Under the pieces are notes generated by a model. The model had not been told where the DNA came from. It worked only from the letters and a program-made list of their open reading frames with translations, and searched no databases. Positions 59,476 to 64,000 of a DNA stretch of 64,000 nt are shown one piece after another. Both the position numbers and the translations under genes were made by a program. How positions within the stretch are numbered: the stretch's first letter is position 1; each line of letters starts with the position of its first letter. Source of the stretch: Aldrovandia affinis (lineage: Eukaryota; Chordata; Actinopteri; Notacanthiformes; Halosauridae); assembly GCA_029706075.1 (NCBI GenBank), contig JAINUG010000072.1:3103367-3167366 (forward strand), read 5' to 3'.

Positions 59476-60050
59476 TGTAACATCGCAGTCCCGTCTTGTC
59501 CACCTCCCTTGTGTTTCTTGCTATTCCGTTCCTTACGTGTCATGTCTTGTTTTTGCTTTCACCCTGTGTCGTCATTGTTGCGGGCGCGGTTCTCCCGTTT
59601 CCGCATTCTGTTCCCTGTTTCCCCTCGTTAGTCTCAGCCTGTCACACTCACTCCCCTGCACATTTTGCACGCTGTGTCAATTGTTATTTCACTTTTTCTA
59701 TTTAAGATCAGCACGCACTCACTCTAGTGCCTATCCGTACTTGTTTTCCCTCGTACGGCTCTCGCTCGTTTCCCCCTGTCTATCCGTCTTGCCTGTTTGA
59801 TTTCTGCCCGTGATATTTTGGTTTGTTCGTTTGTTTGTTAGTTTGTTTACTAGTTGATATTTTGGTTTGTTCGTTTGTTTGTTAGTTTGTTACTAGTTTT
59901 GTAGCTGTCCTGCTAATTCTGTTTTGCCTGCGTTTTGACTGTTATTTCCAGTCACCTTTTTTCTTGTTATTAAACGCCTCCTGTGTGGAGCGCAATCTAA
60001 CTCCGTTCCGAGTCTGCGCCTGGGTCCAGGTCTGCATTCACATTGTAACA
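59476..60050 (+). repeat. 3' LTR
   Basis: Nearly identical to the 5' LTR, with the same TGTAACATC start and TTGTAACA end. It is followed by AGGTG, the target duplication. Confidence 0.95.
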
Positions 60051-60055
60051 AGGTG

Positions 60056-60495
60056 TACTGCATCGCATGGAAAACACTGACATGCAGACAAAGGAGCAAA
60101 CACATACTAAAAGCCTCATAACTTATGACAAAAAACAAACATATGTACTCCTTTTGAACGAAATGGCAAGTGAGTGGTTGTGAAAAAAAATTATATACAG
60201 TATATATTTGTTTATGTTTATTTTATTTTGCAGTAATTTCAAAGGTGGGGTAACAGAGTAGATTGCTCAGTTATTGGTTGTTAAATGGCTTCAATATTAT
60301 TTACCTACTGGAAGCCATTGGTTGATTTCACTGAGAATAGTGAATGCTGGTACAGAATTTAAGCACCAGTTAAAAGTGAATATTTTCAGAGAAAGCAACC
60401 TGTTTTACATTTTTATAAATTGTATTTTGCCTAAGTAAAAGAGGCCACCTAAATATATCCAGACTGAACAGGTGTGTGCATTTTTTATAGAACTA
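60056..60495. other. Non-coding, nothing recognised
   Basis: AT-rich; it ends with TA (60494-60495), the target of the next element. Confidence 0.5.
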
Positions 60496-60977
60496 CATGT
60501 AACTGCCAAAATAAAGCAAGATTGAAGGGTTCTGGCAGCTCTGTTATGGTGTTGGGTGCATTTTCCTGGCATGGTTTAGGTCCACTCAACTCCTTCCAAA
60601 TCCAAAGCCATTCACCTTCGTGATCACCTTCATCTTATGGTGAAGGATTTATGTCCTGATGGGAGTGGTCTATTCCACGATGACAAAGCTCCCATCCACA
60701 GGCCACAAGTGGCCACTGAATGGTTTAATGAGCATTAAAACGATGTAAACCACATACCATCTCAGTCACCAGATCTCAACCCGATTAAACACTTATCCAT
60801 TTTTGGTTTTCCACCACCATCAACAAAACACCAAATTGAATGGAATTTCCCATGGAAGAATGGTGTTGCATCCCTCCAATATAGTTCCATATTGAAACTG
60901 TTCTGGCAGCTCATGGTAGCCCAGTACCATATTAATACACTTTATATTGGTGTTTACTTTATTTTGGCAGTTACCTG
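60496..60977 (+). mobile_element. Tc1-derived MITE (CAGGTAACTGCC family), best end-to-end copy
   Basis: Ends CATGTAACTGCCAAAATAAA and the inverse, CAGGTAACTGCCAAAATAAA. It is 482 bp and keeps decayed pieces of the Tc1 catalytic region: ATTTTCCTGGCATGGTTTAG (FSWHGL) and TCACCAGATCTCAACCCGAT (SPDLNP). No N-terminal region. This copy served as reference for recognising insertions in the others. Confidence 0.85.
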
Positions 60978-61847
60978 TCACATGTAACCGTAATAATTTA
61001 CAAGTTATTATTCTGTGTGCAACTCTCTGTCTCATCAAGTAAAGTCATGGAAATAGACTATGTGCAATCTGATCAGGGCTATAACTTGCCCACATCTTTC
61101 CATGTGTTGTATCATATTTGAGTACATAGGTATTTTTGCATCTGTTTGAGCAGGAACATAAAAATATAATTGATGCATTGAGCACCCATCAGGTTGTCTG
61201 TACTGTGAGAGTTCAAACTAACATAATTATGACTGCGAAAAGCCTGCATTCTTAAAGTGATTCACAAATATTCTGTTCCATTACCACATACCATCTTAGG
61301 CTGCTCACTGAACGGGGGAAACAATTAACATTAGGTTTTGTGTATGGGTTTGTAATTGGAATAGGTTAGGTTTCAAATGACAGAATCCTTAACAATTTAA
61401 TTATAAATTACCTTCAGATACAACAATAGCTATGGGCTTGTGCAGGTCTTGTCTGGGGATACACATTCAATATAGCTTGATACAGCAAGAGATAAATGTA
61501 TTGTCTCTTCCTTTTAGAATGATCATCCTCTAAGAGCTTTTTCCATGAGAAAGTACTGTTTTGCCTCTGAGTGTAATTTGTCAAACCTCTTTGCTACACG
61601 TAGGGACTTGAATGCAGAGACATTCTCATAACAAGCACTTTGGGGATATTTCTACATCTATGATGGAACAATTGATGTAGCAATGTGACTAGATGCTGGA
61701 TGCTTTGACAGCCCAGAAACCTTAGGCCCATTACATTGCAGGACTCTGCTAAAATGGTGGTGTTATGCAAGGTATGCATTATGTATCTGATTGGTGCATG
61801 TAATATGTATCCTCAGATGACGCACCTAAAAGAGACTATTTACATCA
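60978..61847. other. Non-coding, nothing recognised
   Basis: No domain or element ends. Confidence 0.5.
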
Positions 61848-62040
61848 GGGGTTCTCAATCCTGGTCCTGAAGAGGCAGCAGGTTATGCAGCCTTTTGCTT
61901 TATAATAAGCAACCAATTTAGACACAAGAAACCAGGTGAATTCAGTCAAATGTGTAATCCACCACTTTAGTTGAAGAATTCGGTGCTGAGAAACAACGGA
62001 AGCCAGTATACTCTTCAGTTGAAATGCAACAAATTTAACA
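61848..62040. mobile_element. hAT-like MITE, left end only
   Basis: CAGGGGTTCTCAATCCTGGT is a common left terminus of fish hAT MITEs. The inverse end was not found; the stretch fades out near 62040. Confidence 0.55.
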
Positions 62041-62171
62041 TTTAAAAAAAATAAAAACTCCAAAAGAGAACACCAAATATTGAAAATGTTGTGAAAATGT
62101 AAGCATTTTAAGAATTGGATTCTAATTCTAATTATTGTTTGTTTTTGTGTACTGTCAGAATAGCTCTATGC

Positions 62172-62361
62172 CAAGGGTGTCCAGTCTTATCCATGAAGGG
62201 CCAGAGTGGGTGCAGGCTTTTGTTCTAGCCTGATTCAACTAATCAACTAATCCTGGTCTTCAATCAAGACCTTAATAAGTTGAATCGGGTGTTTTAGTGC
62301 TGAGCTAGAGCAAAAGCCTGCACCCACTCTGGCCCTGCATGGATAAGATTGGACGCCCCAT
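62172..62361. mobile_element. MITE with about 50-bp inverted repeats
   Basis: GGGTGTCCAGTCTTATCCAT and the inverse of the right end, GGGCGTCCAATCTTATCCAT, continue with GGGCCAGAGTGGGTGCAGGC on both arms. The loop is about 90 bp. Non-coding; hAT-type by its terminal words. The element can fold into one long hairpin. Confidence 0.85.
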
Positions 62362-62511
62362 GTCACACTCTTATTTCATATTGAACTGCTATATTGTGTA
62401 ATATTAGCTTTTCAAATATTAGAACATACAGGATTGAAGGGTTCCAAAACATCCTGAGGGAAATTGTTTACTTGGAGATGAGGATACATACAAAAAATCC
62501 AAAGAGAATCT

Positions 62512-62860
62512 GGGGCCATCTGGGTGGTGCAACCAGTAAGGCACTTGTTCCAAGTGCAGGTTGCCCACTGCAGTCCTGGCTCTGGCCAGGAGTCCCGTTC
62601 AGGAGCGGCAATTGGTTGTCTGCCCCAGAGGGAGGGGGGAGGGAAGCTGGCTCAGAAAGCTTTCCTGCATGTATTGGAATCACGGACGACGGCTCGGCGG
62701 GGTCCATCTCAAAGGAGGCGGTTCACTCGCCGTCATCATTGCTCGTCCCAGGGTAGCAGCTGATCCCATAGTTTCAGGTGACGGACTTGTGGGGGGCAGG
62801 GGATTGAATCAATAGGGGGTACAAATGGCTACCAAATTGAGAGAAAAACTGAACAAAATC
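62512..62860 (+). repeat. tRNA-derived SINE, same family as 43548
   Basis: GGCCATCTGGGTGGTGCAAC begins the head; GGTTGCCCACTGCAGTCC, CTGGCTCTGGCCAGGAGTCC and GCAATTGGTTGTCTGCCCC follow. The 3' part reads GATTGAATCAATAGGGGGTA and ends in ATTGAGAGAAAAACTG-type sequence. Open frames across it are accidental. Confidence 0.8.
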
Positions 62861-64000
62861 GGAAACAATTATTTTAAAATCCAAGGAGAAAAAGGATAGC
62901 ATTACATAATTCTTTATAGGTACTGTGGCACAGGAGCTGACAGTTCTCCAGAACCCCGGACAGCTCCCCGGAAGAAGCGACAAAGAAGAAGACAACAGAG
63001 ACAGCTGTCCAGTGCTGAACTGGGGGGACAGCTGCAGCCAATCTCTCAATCAGGCAGCTGGATCTCCCTCAATCCCATTGGGTAATTAGAGGATGCTGCA
63101 TACAGGTGAGAGACAAACGCAGCCTCCGTGAAAAGTGCCGGAACCGAGCTGCCCGACATCAAGGTTCTCCCTTTTCCCCCTCTCTCTTTCTCTCTCTTGT
63201 TCTCTTCCCCAGAGACGGACGCCTCCACCAGACACCTCTCCAGTGCCGACTGGGATACCTGGTCCAAGGCTGGCGCAGCCTCACTCCCTGACCCAATCCG
63301 GCCCACAAGCATTCTCCACGGAGACGGACCGGATTTAATCGCGTGAGAGAAGGAGAGCAGTCCGTAAATTGAAAAGAGACTGAGTTGGACACATCTTTAA
63401 AATGTGAAAGAAATTCTGGGTTTTGACTGTGTGTTTTGTTTTTCTGTATAATTCAATTCAATTTGAATTGCCTCGGGTGAATTTGTCTCGCTCCCGGTCT
63501 TTTGACCACGCCTTCCCCTGGGGTGCCAAGTGGTACATTCCCAAGAAATGTCTTATCTTGATTAATGTTCTGCTGCAGGAATGTTATGCGATTCAATTCA
63601 ACATGACCAAACAGCTGGAAGAACAACCTAGTAAATGGTATTGAAGTGATACATATACAAGATATGATCTTGCTTTTTCCAAACTAGCTCTGCCAAAGTT
63701 TTCTCCTTAGCTACATTTGGATGACAGAATAAAATCATGCCTTTAGCCTCAGGCTAAACCTACACTGTACATGCAGGTCAAGAGACTGGCATGTTATGTA
63801 GTTAAAATCTGCAGCTTAAATGACTTGCACATGCTTGTAAAGGCAAGACTTGTTTGTGTAATGTATGCATCTGTTAGCGAATTAAGTAAGCTGTGAACTA
63901 AATAGAAGATAGAGATGTTGTTCCACTTCCATTCCATTGTTCAGTTGTTCATTCAGGGCTTTGATTTTATTGGAAATAAGTCATGTTGAGTCTTCCAAAC
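62861..64000. other. Unexplained GC-richer block, then AT-rich flank
   Basis: 62925-63350 is GC-richer than its surroundings, with a pyrimidine tract (63172-63212, CT-rich) followed by CCCCAGAGACGG, a plausible 3' splice-site shape, and several overlapping open frames. I recognise no domain. It could be an unrecognised LTR, a SINE cluster or a non-coding first exon. 63360-64000 shows nothing. Confidence 0.4.

Larger units (their letters stand above)
54747..60050 (+). mobile_element. Ty3/Gypsy chromovirus, near-complete LTR retrotransposon
   Basis: A 5304-bp element with LTRs of 576 and 575 bp and the 5-bp target duplication AGGTG (54742-54746, 60051-60055). Between them lie gag, protease, reverse transcriptase, RNase H, integrase and a chromodomain in Gypsy order, and a purine-rich tract before the 3' LTR. 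The LTRs differ by about three substitutions and four tiny length changes, so it inserted recently. It looks almost whole but its reading frame has a few breaks (about three or four). The same lineage left the relic at 18650. Confidence 0.95.

Noticed and set aside
62394-62815. Three overlapping plus-strand frames of 79-120 codons.
   Set aside because: They cross a SINE; no protein domain is visible.

Overview
The window looks like repeat-rich, gene-poor nuclear DNA of a teleost fish. The evidence is its repeat set: L2-clade LINE fragments with the usual fish 3' tail, at least five Tc1/mariner-like families flanked by TA, hAT elements with 8-bp target duplications, a TTAA-flanked piggyBac-like element, tRNA-derived SINEs, and a Ty3/Gypsy chromovirus. 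I cannot name the species. I found no host exon, rRNA, tRNA gene, CRISPR array or operon. Every protein-like signal I could recognise belongs to a mobile element, so this is probably intergenic or intronic sequence.

Layout. 1-2.68 kb is AT-rich and featureless. 2.68-5.2 kb holds an L2 fragment, a TTTGA-tailed repeat and a rearranged Tc1 element. 9.3-10.4 kb is a Tc1-like element with a decayed transposase. 12-17 kb has microsatellites and a Tc1-derived MITE carrying an L2 tail. 18.2-21.7 kb is an old retrovirus-like fossil on the minus strand, invaded by a plus-strand Gypsy fragment and a piggyBac-like element with internal tandem repeats. 22-23 kb is a deleted hAT element with an intact-looking BED-finger reading frame and a 205-bp duplication.

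25.7-31.6 kb is a nested stack. A Tc1-derived element hosts a hAT MITE, an L2 and a 4.6-kb hAT transposon. That hAT hosts a short repeat, a 1.5-kb L2 and a 490-bp MITE. The MITE, with its duplicated target, forms a phase-preserving GT-AG intron-like unit. 32-33.6 kb has two Tc1-type remnants and another nested L2. 36.3-38.1 kb has a LINE end split by an unnamed insert with a 13-bp target duplication, then a MITE. 41-43.3 kb is a cluster of Tc1-type pieces. 43.5-49.5 kb has SINEs, a MITE, a LINE reverse transcriptase fragment and another DNA transposon. 50.4-51.5 kb is a Tc1-derived element interrupted by a 694-bp MITE. 53.1-53.5 kb is a SINE with a perfect 13-bp target duplication.

54.7-60.05 kb is the youngest large element: a near-complete Ty3/Gypsy chromovirus with two LTRs that differ very little and a 5-bp target duplication. 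60-64 kb holds another Tc1-derived MITE, two hAT-like MITEs, a SINE and unexplained GC-rich sequence.

The window contains no working pathway. Its content is a record of successive insertions, several of which can be ordered in time from nesting. I found nothing that amounts to a new gene system. The most distinctive observation is the MITE that behaves on paper like a ready-made intron.
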